From: Galaxea fascicularis | Taxonomy: Eukaryota; Cnidaria; Anthozoa; Scleractinia; Euphylliidae | NCBI GenBank assembly: GCA_948470475.1 | Contig: OX419341.1 | Location: forward strand, 2,753,584-2,817,583 | DNA: 64,000 nt | Direction of reading: 5' to 3' | Part shown: positions 32,265 through 45,592 of the stretch, piece by piece | Layout: every line of letters begins with the position of its first letter | How positions within the stretch are numbered: position 1 is the first letter of the stretch | Made by a program: the position numbers and the translations under genes | The notes under the pieces: model-generated | What the model saw: only the letters and a program-made list of their open reading frames with translations | Database searches by the model: none | Told to the model about the DNA's origin: nothing

Positions 32265-35200
32265 AGAATAGAAATCATGTTTTGGGAGTTCTTGGAAGCA
32301 TTTACACATGATTTCTAGGTTCCTTTTTGAAATAGGCAAAGTTTAAGCCAAATTCAAAATTTGACTCAAAACCATGTGGTCCCCCCTTTGGGTTCTGGTC
32401 AAAATTTCAACTTTGCTCAAATCTTGCACACAGCTCAAATAAGAATAGAAATCATGTTTTCGGAGTTCTTGGAAGCATTTACACATGATTTCTAGGTTCC
32501 TTTTTGAAATAGGCAAAGTTTAAGCCAAATTCAAAATTTGACTCAAAACCATGTGGTCTCCTCTTTGGGTTTTGGTCAAAATTTCAACTTTGCTCAAATC
32601 TTGCACACAGCTCAAATAAGAATAGAAATCATGTTTTCGGAGTTCTTGGATGAATTTACACATGATTTCTAGGTTCCTTTTTAAAATAGGTCAAAATTTC
32701 AACTTTGCTCAAATCTTGCACACAGCTCAAATAAGAATAGAAATCATGTTTTGGGAGTTCTTGGAAGCATTTACACATGATTTCTAGGTTCCTTTTTGAA
32801 ATAGGCAAAGTTTAAGCCAAATTCCAAATTTGACTCAAAACCATGTGGTCCCCTCTTTGGGTTTTTGTCAAAATTTCAACTTTGCTCAAATCTTGCACAC
32901 AGCTCAAATAAGAATAGAAATCATGTTTTCGGAGTTCTTGGAAGCATTTACACATGATTTCTAGGTTCCTTTTTGAAATAGGCAAAGTTTAAGCCAAATT
33001 CAAAATTTGACTCAAAACTATGTGGTCCCCCATTTGGGTTTTGGTCAAAATTTCAACTTTGCTCAAATCTTGCACAAAGCTCAAAAAAGAATAGAAATCA
33101 TGTTTTCGGAGTTCTTGGAAGCATTTACACATGATTTCTAGGTTCCTTTTTGAAATAGGCAAAGTTTAAGCCAAATTCAAAACTTGACTCAAAACCATGT
33201 GGTCCCCCCTTTGGGTTTTGGTCAAAATTTCAACTTTGCTCAAATCTTGCACACAGCTCAAATAAGAATAGAAATCATGTTTTGGGAGTTCTTGGAAGCA
33301 TTTACATATGATTTCTAGGTTCCTTTTTTAAATAGGCAAAGTTTAAGCCAAATTCAAAATTTGACTCAAAACCATGTGGTCCCCCCTTTGGGTTTTGGTC
33401 AAAATTTCAACTTTGCTCAAATCTTGCACACAGCTCAAATAAGAATAGAAATCATGTTTTCGGAGTTCTTGGAAGCATTTACACATGATTTCTAGGTTCC
33501 TTTTTGAAATAGGCAAAGTTTAAGCCAAATTCAAAATTTGACTCAAAACCATGTGGTCCCCCCTTTGGGTTTTGGTCAAAATTTCAACTTTGCTCAAATC
33601 TTGCACACAGCTCAAATAAGAATAGAAATCATGGTTTCGGAGTTCTTGGAAGCATTTACACATGATTTCTAGGTTCCTTTTTGAAATAGGCAAAGTTTAA
33701 GCCAAATTCAAAATTTGACTCAAAACCATGTGGTCCCCCCTTTGGGTTTTGGTCAAAATTTCACCTTTGCTCAAATCTTGCACACAGCTCAAATAAGAAT
33801 AGAAATCATGGTTTCGGAGTTCTTGGAAGCTTTTACACATGATTTCTAGGTTCCTTTTTGAAATAGGCAAAGTTTAAGCCAAATTCAAAATTTGACTCAA
33901 AACCATGTGGTCCCCCCTTTGGGTTTTGGTCAAAATTTCAACTTTGCTCAAATCTTGCAAACAGCTCAAATAAGAATAGAAATCCTGTTTTCGGAGTTCT
34001 TGGAAGGATTTACACATGATTCCTAGGTTCCTTTTTGAAATAGGCAAAGTTTAAGCCAAATTCAAAATTTGACTCAAAACCATGTGGTCCCCTCTTTGGG
34101 TTTTTGTCAAAATTTCAACTTTGCTCAAATCTTGCACACAGCTCAAATAAGAATAGAAATCATGTTTTTGGAGTTCTTGGAAGCATTTACACATGATTTC
34201 TAGGTTCCTTTTTTAAATAGGCAATGTTGAAGCAAAATTCAAAATTTGACTCAAAACCATGTGGTCCCCCCTTTGGGTTTTGGTCAAAATTTCAACTTTG
34301 CTCAAATCTTGCACAAAGCTCAAATAAGAATAGAAATCATGTTTTTGGAGTTCTTGGAAGCATTTACACATGATTTCTAGGTTCTTTTTTGAAATAGGCA
34401 AAGTTTAAGCCAAATTCAAAATTTGACTCAAAACCATGTGGTCCCCTCTTTGGGTTTTGCTCAAAATTTCAACTTTGCTCAAATCTTGCACACAGCTCAA
34501 ATAAGAATAGAAATCATGGTTTCGGAGTTCTTAGAAGCAGTTACACATGATTTCTAGGTTCCTTTTTGAAATAGGCAAAGTTTAAGCCAAATTCAAAATT
34601 TGACTCAAAACCATGTGGTCCCCCCTTTGCGTTTTGGTCAAAATTTCAACTTTGCTCAAATCTTGCAAACGGCTCAAATAAGAATAGAAATCATGGTTTC
34701 GGAGTTCTTGTAAACATTTACACATAATATCTAGGTTCCTTTTTGAAATTGGCAAAGTTTAAGCCAAATTCAAAATTTGACTCAAAACCATGTGGTCCCC
34801 CCTTTGGGTTTTGGTCAAAATTCCAACTTTGCTCAAATCTTGCACACAGCTCAAATAAGAATAGAAATCATGTTTTTGGAGTTCTTGGAAGCATTTACAC
34901 ATGATTTCTAGGTTGCTTTTTGAAATAGGCAAAGTTTAAGCCAAATTCAAAATTTGACTCAAAACCATGTGGTCCCCCCTTTGGGTTTTGGTCAAAATTT
35001 CAACTTTGCTCAAATCTTGCACACAGCTCAAATAAGAATAGAAATCATGGTTTCGGAGTTCTTGGAAGCATTTACACATGATTTCTAGGTTCCTTTTTGA
35101 AATAGGCAAAGTTTAAGCTAAATTCAAAATTTGACTCAAAACCATGTGGTCCCCCCTTTGGGTGTTGGTCAAAATTTCAACTTTCCTCAAATCTTGCACA

Positions 35201-38200
35201 AAGCTCAAATAAGAATAGAAAACATGTTTTCGGAGTTCTTGGAAGCATTTACACATGATTTCTAGGTTCCTTTTTGAAATAGGCAAAGTTTAAGCCAAAT
35301 TCAAAATTTGACTCAAAACCATGTGGTCCCCCCTTTGGGTTTTGGTCAAAATTTCAACTTTGCTCAAATCTTGCACACAGCTCAAATAAGAATAGAAATC
35401 ATGTTTTGGGAGTTCTTGGAAGCATTAACACATGAATTCTAGGTTCCTTTTTGAAATAGGCAAAGTTTAAGCCAAATTCAAAATTTGACTCAAAACCATG
35501 TGGTCCCCCCTTTGGGTTTTGGTCAAAATTTCAACTTTGCTCAAATCTTGCACACAGCTCAAATAAGAATAGAAATCATGTTTTGGGAGTTCTTGGAAGC
35601 ATTTACACATGATTTCTAGGTTCCTTTTTGAAATAGGCAAAGTTTAAGCCAAATTCAAAATTTGAATCAAAACCATGTGGTCCCCTCTTTGGGTTTTGGT
35701 CAAAATTTCAACTTTGCTCAAATCTAGCACACGGCTCAAAAAAGAATAGAAATCATGTTTTCGGAGTTCTTGGAAGCATTAACACATGAATTCTAGGTTC
35801 CTTTTTGAAATAGGCAAAGTTTAAGCCAAATTCAAAATTTGACTCAAAACCATGTGGTCCCCCCTTTGGGTTTTGGTCAAAATTTCAACTTTGCTCAAAT
35901 CTTGCACACAGCTCAAATAAGAATAGAAATCATATTTTTGGAGTATTTGGAAGCATTTACACATGATTTCTAGGTTCCTTTTTGAAATAGGCAAAGTTTA
36001 AGCCAAATTCAAAATTTGACTCAAAACCATGTGGTCCCCCCTTTGGGTTTTGGTCAAAATTTCAACTTTGCTCAAATCTTGCACACAGCTCAAATAAGAA
36101 TAGAAATCATGTTTTCGGAGTTCTTGGAAGCATTTACACATGATTTCTAGGTTGCTTTTTTAAATAGGCAAAGTTTAAGCCAAATTCAAAATTTGACTCA
36201 AAACCATGTGGTCCCCCCTTTGGGTTTTGGTCAAAATTTCAACTTTGCTCAAATCTTGCACACAGCTCAAATAAGAATAGAAATCATGTTTTTGGAGTTC
36301 TTGGAAGCATTTACACATGAATTCCAGGTTCCTTTTTGAAATAGGCAAAGTTTAAGCCAAATTCAAAATTTGACTCAAAACCATGTGGTCCCCCCTTTGG
36401 GTTTTGGTCAAAATTTCAACTTTGCTCAAATCTTGCACACAGCTCAAATAAGAATAGAAATCATGTTTTGGGAGTTCTTGGAAGCATTTACACATGATTT
36501 CTAGGTTCCTTTTTGAAATAGGCAAAGTTTAAGCCAAATTCAAAATTTGACTCAAAACCATGTGGTCCCCCCTTTGGGTTTTGGTCAAAATTTCAACTTT
36601 GCTCAAATCTTGCACACAGCTCAAATAAGAATAGAAATCATGTTTTCGGAGTTCTTGTAAACATTTACACATAATATCTAGGTTCCTTTTTGAAATAGGC
36701 AAAGTTTAAGCCAAATTCAAAATTTGACTCAAAACCATGTGGTCCCCCCTTTGGGTTTTGGTCAAAATTTCAACTTTGCTCAAATCTTGCACACAGCTCA
36801 AATAAGAATAGAAATCATATTTTTGGAGTATTTGGAAGCATTTACACATGATTTCTAGGTTCCTTTTTGAAATAGGCAAAGTTTAAGCCAAATTCAAAAT
36901 TTGACTCAAAACCATGTGGTCCCCCCTTTGGGTTTTGGTCAAAATTTCAACTTTGCTCAAATCTTGCACAAAGCTCAAATAAGAATAGAAATCATGTTTT
37001 CGGAGTTCTTGGAAGCATTTACACATGATTTCTAGGTTGCTTTTTTAAATAGGCAAAGTTTAAGCCAAATTCAAAATTTGACTCAAAACCATGTGGTCCC
37101 CCCTTTGGGTTTTGGTCAAAATTTCAACTTTGCTCAAATCTTGCACACAGCTCAAATAAGAATAGAAATCATGTTTTTGGAGTTCTTGGAAGCATTAACA
37201 CATGAATTCCAGGTTCCTTTTTGAAATAGGCAAAGTTTAAGCCAAATTCAAAATTTGACTCAAAACCATGTGGTCCCCCCTTTGGGTTTTGGTCAAAATT
37301 TCAACTTTGCTCAAATCTTGCACAAAGCTCAAATAAGAATAGAAATCATGTTTTGGGAGTTCTTGGAAGCATTTACACATGATTTCTAGGTTCCTTTTTG
37401 AAATAGGCAAAGTTTAAGCCAAATTCAAAATTTGACTCAAAACCATGTGGTCCCCCCTTTGGGTTTTGGTCAAAATTTCAACTTTGCTCAAATCTAGCAC
37501 ACGGCTCAAAAAAGAATAGAAATCATGTTTTTGGAGTTCTTGGAAGCATTAACACATAAATTCTAGGTTCCTTTTTGAAATAGGCAAAGTTTAAGCCAAA
37601 TTCAAAATTTGACTCAAAACCATGTGGTCCCCCCCTTGGGTTTTGGTCAAAATTTCAACTTTGCTCAAATCTTGCACAAAGCTCAAATAAGAAGAGAAAT
37701 CATTTTTTCGGAGTTCTTGGAAGCATTTACACATGATTTCTAGGTTCCTTTTTGAAATAGGCAAAGTTTAAGCCAAATTCAAAATTTGACTCAAAACCAT
37801 GTGGTCCCCCCTTTGGGTTTTGGTCAAAATTTCAACTTTGCTCAAATCTTGCACACAGCTCAAATAAGAATAGAAATCATGTTTTTGGAGTTCTTGGAAG
37901 CATTTACACATGATTTCTAGGTTCCTTTTTGAAATAGGCAAAGTTTAAGCCAAATTCAAAATTTGACTCAAAACCATGTGGTCCCCCCTTTGGGTTTTGG
38001 TCAAAATTTCAACTTTGCTCAAATCTTGCACACAGCTCAAATAAGAATAGAAATCATGTTTTCGGAGTTCTTGGAAGCAGTTACACATGATTTCTAGGTT
38101 CCTTTTTGAAATAGGCAAAGTTTAAGCCAAATTCAAAATTTGACTCAAAACCATGTGGTCCCCCCTTTGGGTTTTGGTCAAAATTTCAACTTTGCTCAAA

Positions 38201-38751
38201 TCTTGCAAACGGCTCAAATAAGAATAGAAATCATGGTTTTGGAGTTCTTGGATGCATTTACACATGATTTCTAGGTTCCTTTTTGAAATAGGCAAAGTTT
38301 AAGCCAAATTCAAAACTTGACTCAAAACCATGTGGTCCCCCATTTGGGTTTTGGTCAAAATTTCAACTTTGCTCAAATCTTGCACACAGCTCAAATAAGA
38401 ATAGACATCATGTTTTGGGAGTTCTTGGAAGCATTTACACATGATTTCTAGGTTCCTTTTTTAAATAGGCAATGTTGAAGCAAAATTCAAAATTTGACTC
38501 AAAACCATGTGGTCCCCCCTTTGGGTTTTGGTCAAAATTTCAACTTTGCTCAAATCTTGCACACAGCTCAAATAAGAATAGAAATCATGTTTTTGGAGTT
38601 CTTGGAAGCATTAACACATGAATTCTAGGTTCCTTTTTGAAATAGGCAAAGTTTAAGCCAAATTCAAAATTTGACTCAAAACCATGTGGTCCCCCCTTTG
38701 GGTTTTGGTCAAAATTTCAACTTTGCTCAAATCTTGCACAACGCTCAAATA
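32265..38751. repeat. Higher-order satellite block, copy 1
   Basis: Private variants here recur 6487 bp to the right: GGTTCTGG at 32391 and 38878, a 62-bp deletion at 32690/32691 and 39177/39178, and an identical 62-codon open frame at 34213 and 40700. Near-identity at this offset runs from about 32265 to 35855. Further right the offset becomes 6664 and then 6841, i.e. one and then two extra monomers in copy 2. Confidence 0.8.
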
Positions 38752-41700
38752 AGAATAGAAATCATGTTTTGGGAGTTCTTGGAAGCATTTACACATGATT
38801 TCTAGGTTCCTTTTTGAAATAGGCAAAGTTTAAGCCAAATTCAAAATTTGACTCAAAACCATGTGGTCCCCCCTTTGGGTTCTGGTCAAAATTTCAACTT
38901 TGCTCAAATCTTGCACACAGCTCAAATAAGAATAGAAATCATGTTTTCGGAGTTCTTGGAAGCATTTACACATGATTTCTAGGTTCCTTTTTGAAATAGG
39001 CAAAGTTTAAGCCAAATTCAAAATTTGACTCAAAACCATGTGGTCTCCTCTTTGGGTTTTGGTCAAAATTTCAACTTTGCTCAAATCTTGCACACAGCTC
39101 AAATAAGAATAGAAATCATGTTTTCGGAGTTCTTGGATGAATTTACACATGATTTCTAGGGTCCTTTTTAAAATAGGTCAAAATTTCAACTTTGCTCAAA
39201 TCTTGCACACAGCTCAAATAAGAATAGAAATCATGTTTTGGGAGTTCTTGGAAGCATTTACACATGATTTCTAGGTTCCTTTTTGAAATAGGCAAAGTTT
39301 AAGCCAAATTCCAAATTTGACTCAAAACCATGTGGTCCCCTCTTTGGGTTTTTGTCAAAATTTCAACTTTGCTCAAATCTTGCACACAGCTCAAATAAGA
39401 ATAGAAATCATGTTTTCGGAGTTCTTGGAAGCATTTACACATGATTTCTAGGTTCCTTTTTGAAATAGGCAAAGTTTAAGCCAAATTCAAAATTTGACTC
39501 AAAACTATGTGGTCCCCCATTTGGGTTTTGGTCAAAATTTCAACTTTGCTCAAATCTTGCACAAAGCTCAAAAAAGAATAGAAATCATGTTTTCGGAGTT
39601 CTTGGAAGCATTTACACATGATTTCTAGGTTCCTTTTTGAAATAGGCAAAGTTTAAGCCAAATTCAAAACTTGACTCAAAACCATGTGGTCCCCCCTTTG
39701 GGTTTTGGTCAAAATTTCAACTTTGCTCAAATCTTGCACACAGCTCAAATAAGAATAGAAATCATGTTTTCGGAGTTCTTGGAAGCATTTACATATGATT
39801 TCTAGGTTCCTTTTTTAAATAGGCAAAGTTTAAGCCAAATTCAAAATTTGACTCAAAACCATGTGGTCCCCCCTTTGGGTTTTGGTCAAAATTTCAACTT
39901 TGCTCAAATCTTGCACACAGCTCAAATAAGAATAGAAATCATGTTTTGGGAGTTCTTGGAAGCATTTACACATGATTTCTAGGTTCCTTTTTGAAATAGG
40001 CAAAGTTTAAGCCAAATTCAAAATTTGACTCAAAACCATGTGGTCCCCCCTTTGGGTTTTGGTCAAAATTTCAACTTTGCTCAAATCTTGCACACAGCTC
40101 AAATAAGAATAGAAATCATGGTTTCGGAGTTCTTGGAAGCATTTACACATGATTTCTAGGTTCCTTTTTGAAATAGGCAAAGTTTAAGCCAAATTCAAAA
40201 TTTGACTCAAAACCATGTGGTCCCCTCTTTGGGTTTTGGTCAAAATTTCACCTTTGCTCAAATCTTGCACACAGCTCAAATAAGAATAGAAATCATGGTT
40301 TCGGAGTTCTTGGAAGCTTTTACACATGATTTCTAGGTTCCTTTTTGAAATAGGCAAAGTTTAAGCCAAATTCAAAATTTGACTCAAAACCATGTGGTCC
40401 CCCCTTTGGGTTTTGGTCAAAATTTCAACTTTGCTCAAATCTTGCAAACAGCTCAAATAAGAATAGAAATCCTGTTTTCGGAGTTCTTGGAAGGATTTAC
40501 ACATGATTCCTAGGTTCCTTTTTGAAATAGGCAAAGTTTAAGCCAAATTCAAAATTTGACTCAAAACCATGTGGTCCCCTCTTTGGGTTTTTGTCAAAAT
40601 TTCAACTTTGCTCAAATCTTGCACACAGCTCAAATAAGAATAGAAATCATGTTTTTGGAGTTCTTGGAAGCATTTACACATGATTTCTAGGTTCCTTTTT
40701 TAAATAGGCAATGTTGAAGCAAAATTCAAAATTTGACTCAAAACCATGTGGTCCCCCCTTTGGGTTTTGGTCAAAATTTCAACTTTGCTCAAATCTTGCA
40801 CAAAGCTCAAATAAGAATAGAAATCATGTTTTTGGAGTTCTTGGAAGCATTTACACATGATTTCTAGGTTCTTTTTTGAAATAGGCAAAGTTTAAGCCAA
40901 ATTCAAAATTTGACTCAAAACCATGTGGTCCCCTCTTTGGGTTTTGCTCAAAATTTCAACTTTGCTCAAATCTTGCACACAGCTCAAATAAGAATAGAAA
41001 TCATGGTTTCGGAGTTCTTAGAAGCAGTTACACATGATTTCTAGGTTCCTTTTTGAAATAGGCAAAGTTTAAGCCAAATTCAAAATTTGACTCAAAACCA
41101 TGTGGTCCCCCCTTTGCGTTTTGGTCAAAATTTCAACTTTGCTCAAATCTTGCAAACGGCTCAAATAAGAATAGAAATCATGGTTTCGGAGTTCTTGTAA
41201 ACATTTACACATAATATCTAGGTTCCTTTTTGAAATTGGCAAAGTTTAAGCCAAATTCAAAATTTGACTCAAAACCATGTGGTCCCCCCTTTGGGTTTTG
41301 GTCAAAATTCCAACTTTGCTCAAATCTTGCACACAGCTCAAATAAGAATAGAAATCATGTTTTTGGAGTTCTTGGAAGCATTTACACATGATTTCTAGGT
41401 TGCTTTTTGAAATAGGCAAAGTTTAAGCCAAATTCAAAATTTGACTCAAAACCATGTGGTCCCCCCTTTGGGTTTTGGTCAAAATTTCAACTTTGCTCAA
41501 ATCTTGCACACAGCTCAAATAAGAATAGAAATCATGTTTTCGGAGTTCTTGGAAGCATTTACACATGATTTCTAGGTTCCTTTTTGAAATAGGCAAAGTT
41601 TAAGCCAAATTCAAAATTTGACTCAAAACCATGTGGTCCCCCCTTTGGGTGTTGGTCAAAATTTCAACTTTCCTCAAATCTTGCACAAAGCTCAAATAAG

Positions 41701-44700
41701 AATAGAAAACATGTTTTCGGAGTTCTTGGAAGCATTTACACATGATTTCTAGGTTCCTTTTTGAAATAGGCAAAGTTTAAGCCAAATTCAAAATTTGACT
41801 CAAAACCATGTGGTCCCCCCTTTGGGTTTTGGTCAAAATTTCAACTTTGCTCAAATCTTGCACACAGCTCAAATAAGAATAGAAATCATGTTTTGGGAGT
41901 TCTTGGAAGCATTAACACATGAATTCTAGGTTCCTTTTTGAAATAGGCAAAGTTTAAGCCAAATTCAAAATTTGACTCAAAACCATGTGGTCCCCCCTTT
42001 GGGTTTTGGTCAAAATTTCAACTTTGCTCAAATCTTGCACACAGCTCAAATAAGAATAGAAATCATGTTTTGGGAGTTCTTGGAAGCATTTACACATGAT
42101 TTCTAGGTTCCTTTTTGAAATAGGCAAAGTTTAAGCCAAATTCAAAATTTGACTCAAAACCATGTGGTCCCCTCTTTGGGTTTTGGTCAAAATTTCAACT
42201 TTGCTCAAATCTAGCACACGGCTCAAAAAAGAATAGAAATCATGTTTTCGGAGTTCTTGGAAGCATTAACACATGAATTCTAGGTTCCTTTTTGAAATAG
42301 GCAAAGTTTAAGCCAAATTCAAAATTTGACTCAAAACCATGTGGTCCCCCCCTTGGGTTTTGGTCAAAATTTCAACTTTGCTCAAATCTTGCACAACGCT
42401 CAAATAAGAAGAGAAATCATTTTTTCGGAGTTCTTGGAAGCATTTACACATGATTTCTAGGTTCCTTTTTGAAATAGGCAAAGTTTAAGCCAAATTCAAA
42501 ATTTGACTCAAAACCATGTGGTCCCCCCTTTGGGTTTTGGTCAAAATTTCAACTTTGCTCAAATCTTGCACACAGCTCAAATAAGAATAGAAATCATGTT
42601 TTTGGAGTTCTTGGAAGCATTTACACATGATTTCTAGGTTCCTTTTTGAAATAGGCAAAGTTTAAGCCAAATTCAAAATTTGACTCAAAACCATGTGGTC
42701 CCCCCTTTGGGTTTTGGTCAAAATTTCAACTTTGCTCAAATCTTGCACACAGCTCAAATAAGAATAGAAATCATGTTTTGGGAGTTCTTGGAAGCATTTA
42801 CACATGATTTCTAGGTTCCTTTTTGAAATAGGCAAAGTTTAAGCCAAATTCAAAATTTGACTCAAAACCATGTGGTCCCCCCTTTGGGTTTTGGTCAAAA
42901 TTTCAACTTTGCTCAAATCTTGCACACAGCTCAAATAAGAATAGAAATCATGTTTTCGGAGTTCTTGGAAGCAGTTACACATGATTTCTAGGTTCCTTTT
43001 TGAAATAGGCAAAGTTTAAGCCAAATTCAAAATTTGACTCAAAACCATGTGGTCCCCCCTTTGGGTTTTGGTCAAAATTTCAACTTTGCTCAAATCTTGC
43101 ACACAGCTCAAATAAGAATAGAAATCATGTTTTGGGAGTTCTTGGAAGCATTTACACATGATTTCTAGGTTCCTTTTTGAAATAGGCAAAGTTTAAGCCA
43201 AATTCAAAATTTGACTCAAAACCATGTGGTCCCCCCTTTGGGTTTTGGTCAAAATTTCAACTTTGCTCAAATCTTGCACACAGCTCAAATAAGAATAGAA
43301 ATCATGTTTTCGGAGTTCTTGTAAACATTTACACATAATATCTAGGTTCCTTTTTGAAATAGGCAAAGTTTAAGCCAAATTCAAAATTTGACTCAAAACC
43401 ATGTGGTCCCCCCTTTGGGTTTTGGTCAAAATTTCAACTTTGCTCAAATCTTGCACACAGCTCAAATAAGAATAGAAATCATATTTTTGGAGTATTTGGA
43501 AGCATTTACACATGATTTCTAGGTTCCTTTTTGAAATAGGCAAAGTTTAAGCCAAATTCAAAATTTGACTCAAAACCATGTGGTCCCCCCTTTGGGTTTT
43601 GGTCAAAATTTCAACTTTGCTCAAATCTTGCACAAAGCTCAAATAAGAATAGAAATCATGTTTTCGGAGTTCTTGGAAGCATTTACACATGATTTCTAGG
43701 TTGCTTTTTTAAATAGGCAAAGTTTAAGCCAAATTCAAAATTTGACTCAAAACCATGTGGTCCCCCCTTTGGGTTTTGGTCAAAATTTCAACTTTGCTCA
43801 AATCTTGCACACAGCTCAAATAAGAATAGAAATCATGTTTTTGGAGTTCTTGGAAGCATTAACACATGAATTCCAGGTTCCTTTTTGAAATAGGCAAAGT
43901 TTAAGCCAAATTCAAAATTTGACTCAAAACCATGTGGTCCCCCCTTTGGGTTTTGGTCAAAATTTCAACTTTGCTCAAATCTTGCACAAAGCTCAAATAA
44001 GAATAGAAATCATGTTTTGGGAGTTCTTGGAAGCATTTACACATGATTTCTAGGTTCCTTTTTGAAATAGGCAAAGTTTAAGCCAAATTCAAAATTTGAC
44101 TCAAAACCATGTGGTCCCCTCTTTGGGTTTTGGTCAAAATTTCAACTTTGCTCAAATCTAGCACACGGCTCAAAAAAGAATAGAAATCATGTTTTTGGAG
44201 TTCTTGGAAGCATTAACACATAAATTCTAGGTTCCTTTTTGAAATAGGCAAAGTTTAAGCCAAATTCAAAATTTGACTCAAAACCATGTGGTCCCCCCCT
44301 TGGGTTTTGGTCAAAATTTCAACTTTGCTCAAATCTTGCACAAAGCTCAAATAAGAAGAGAAATCATTTTTTCGGAGTTCTTGGAAGCATTTACACATGA
44401 TTTCTAGGTTCCTTTTTGAAATAGGCAAAGTTTAAGCCAAATTCAAAATTTGACTCAAAACCATGTGGTCCCCCCTTTGGGTTTTGGTCAAAATTTCAAC
44501 TTTGCTCAAATCTTGCACACAGCTCAAATAAGAATAGAAATCATGTTTTTGGAGTTCTTGGAAGCATTTACACATGATTTCTAGGTTCCTTTTTGAAATA
44601 GGCAAAGTTTAAGCCAAATTCAAAATTTGACTCAAAACCATGTGGTCCCCCCTTTGGGTTTTGGTCAAAATTTCAACTTTGCTCAAATCTTGCACACAGC

Positions 44701-45592
44701 TCAAATAAGAATAGAAATCATGTTTTGGGAGTTCTTGGAAGCATTTACACATGATTTCTAGGTTCCTTTTTGAAATAGGCAAAGTTTAAGCCAAATTCAA
44801 AATTTGACTCAAAACCATGTGGTCCCCCCTTTGGGTTTTGGTCAAAATTTCAACTTTGCTCAAATCTTGCACACAGCTCAAATAAGAATAGAAATCATGT
44901 TTTCGGAGTTCTTGGAAGCAGTTACACATGATTTCTAGGTTCCTTTTTGAAATAGGCAAAGTTTAAGCCAAATTCAAAATTTGACTCAAAACCATGTGGT
45001 CCCCCCTTTGGGTTTTGGTCAAAATTTCAACTTTGCTCAAATCTTGCAAACGGCTCAAATAAGAATAGAAATCATGGTTTTGGAGTTCTTGGATGCATTT
45101 ACACATGATTTCTAGGTTCCTTTTTGAAATAGGCAAAGTTTAAGCCAAATTCAAAATTTGACTCAAAACCATGTGGTCCCCCATTTGGGTTTTGGTCAAA
45201 ATTTCAACTTTGCTCAAATCTTGCACACAGCTCAAATAAGAATAGACATCATGTTTTGGGAGTTCTTGGAAGCATTTACACATGATTTCTAGGTTCCTTT
45301 TTGAAATAGGCAAAGTTTAAGCCAAATTCAAAATTTGACTCAAAACCATGTGGTCCCCCCTTTGGGTTTTGGTCAAAATTTCAACTTTGCTCAAATCTTG
45401 CACACAGCTCAAATAAGAATAGAAATCATGTTTTTGGAGTTCTTGGAAGCATTAACACATGAATTCTAGGTTCCTTTTTGAAATAGGCAAAGTTTAAGCC
45501 AAATTCAAAATTTGACTCAAAACCATGTGGTCCCCCCTTTGGGTTTTGGTCAAAATTTCAACTTTGCTCAAATCTTGCACAACGCTCAAATA
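38752..45592. repeat. Higher-order satellite block, copy 2
   Basis: Tandem duplicate of 32265-38751 with monomer-sized gains. Markers: GTAAACATTTACACATAATA at 36657 and 43321 (6664 apart), CACATAAATTC at about 37553 and 44217 (6664), AACGCTC at 38740 and 45581 (6841). Divergence between copies is a handful of substitutions, so the duplication is recent relative to monomer divergence. Confidence 0.78.
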
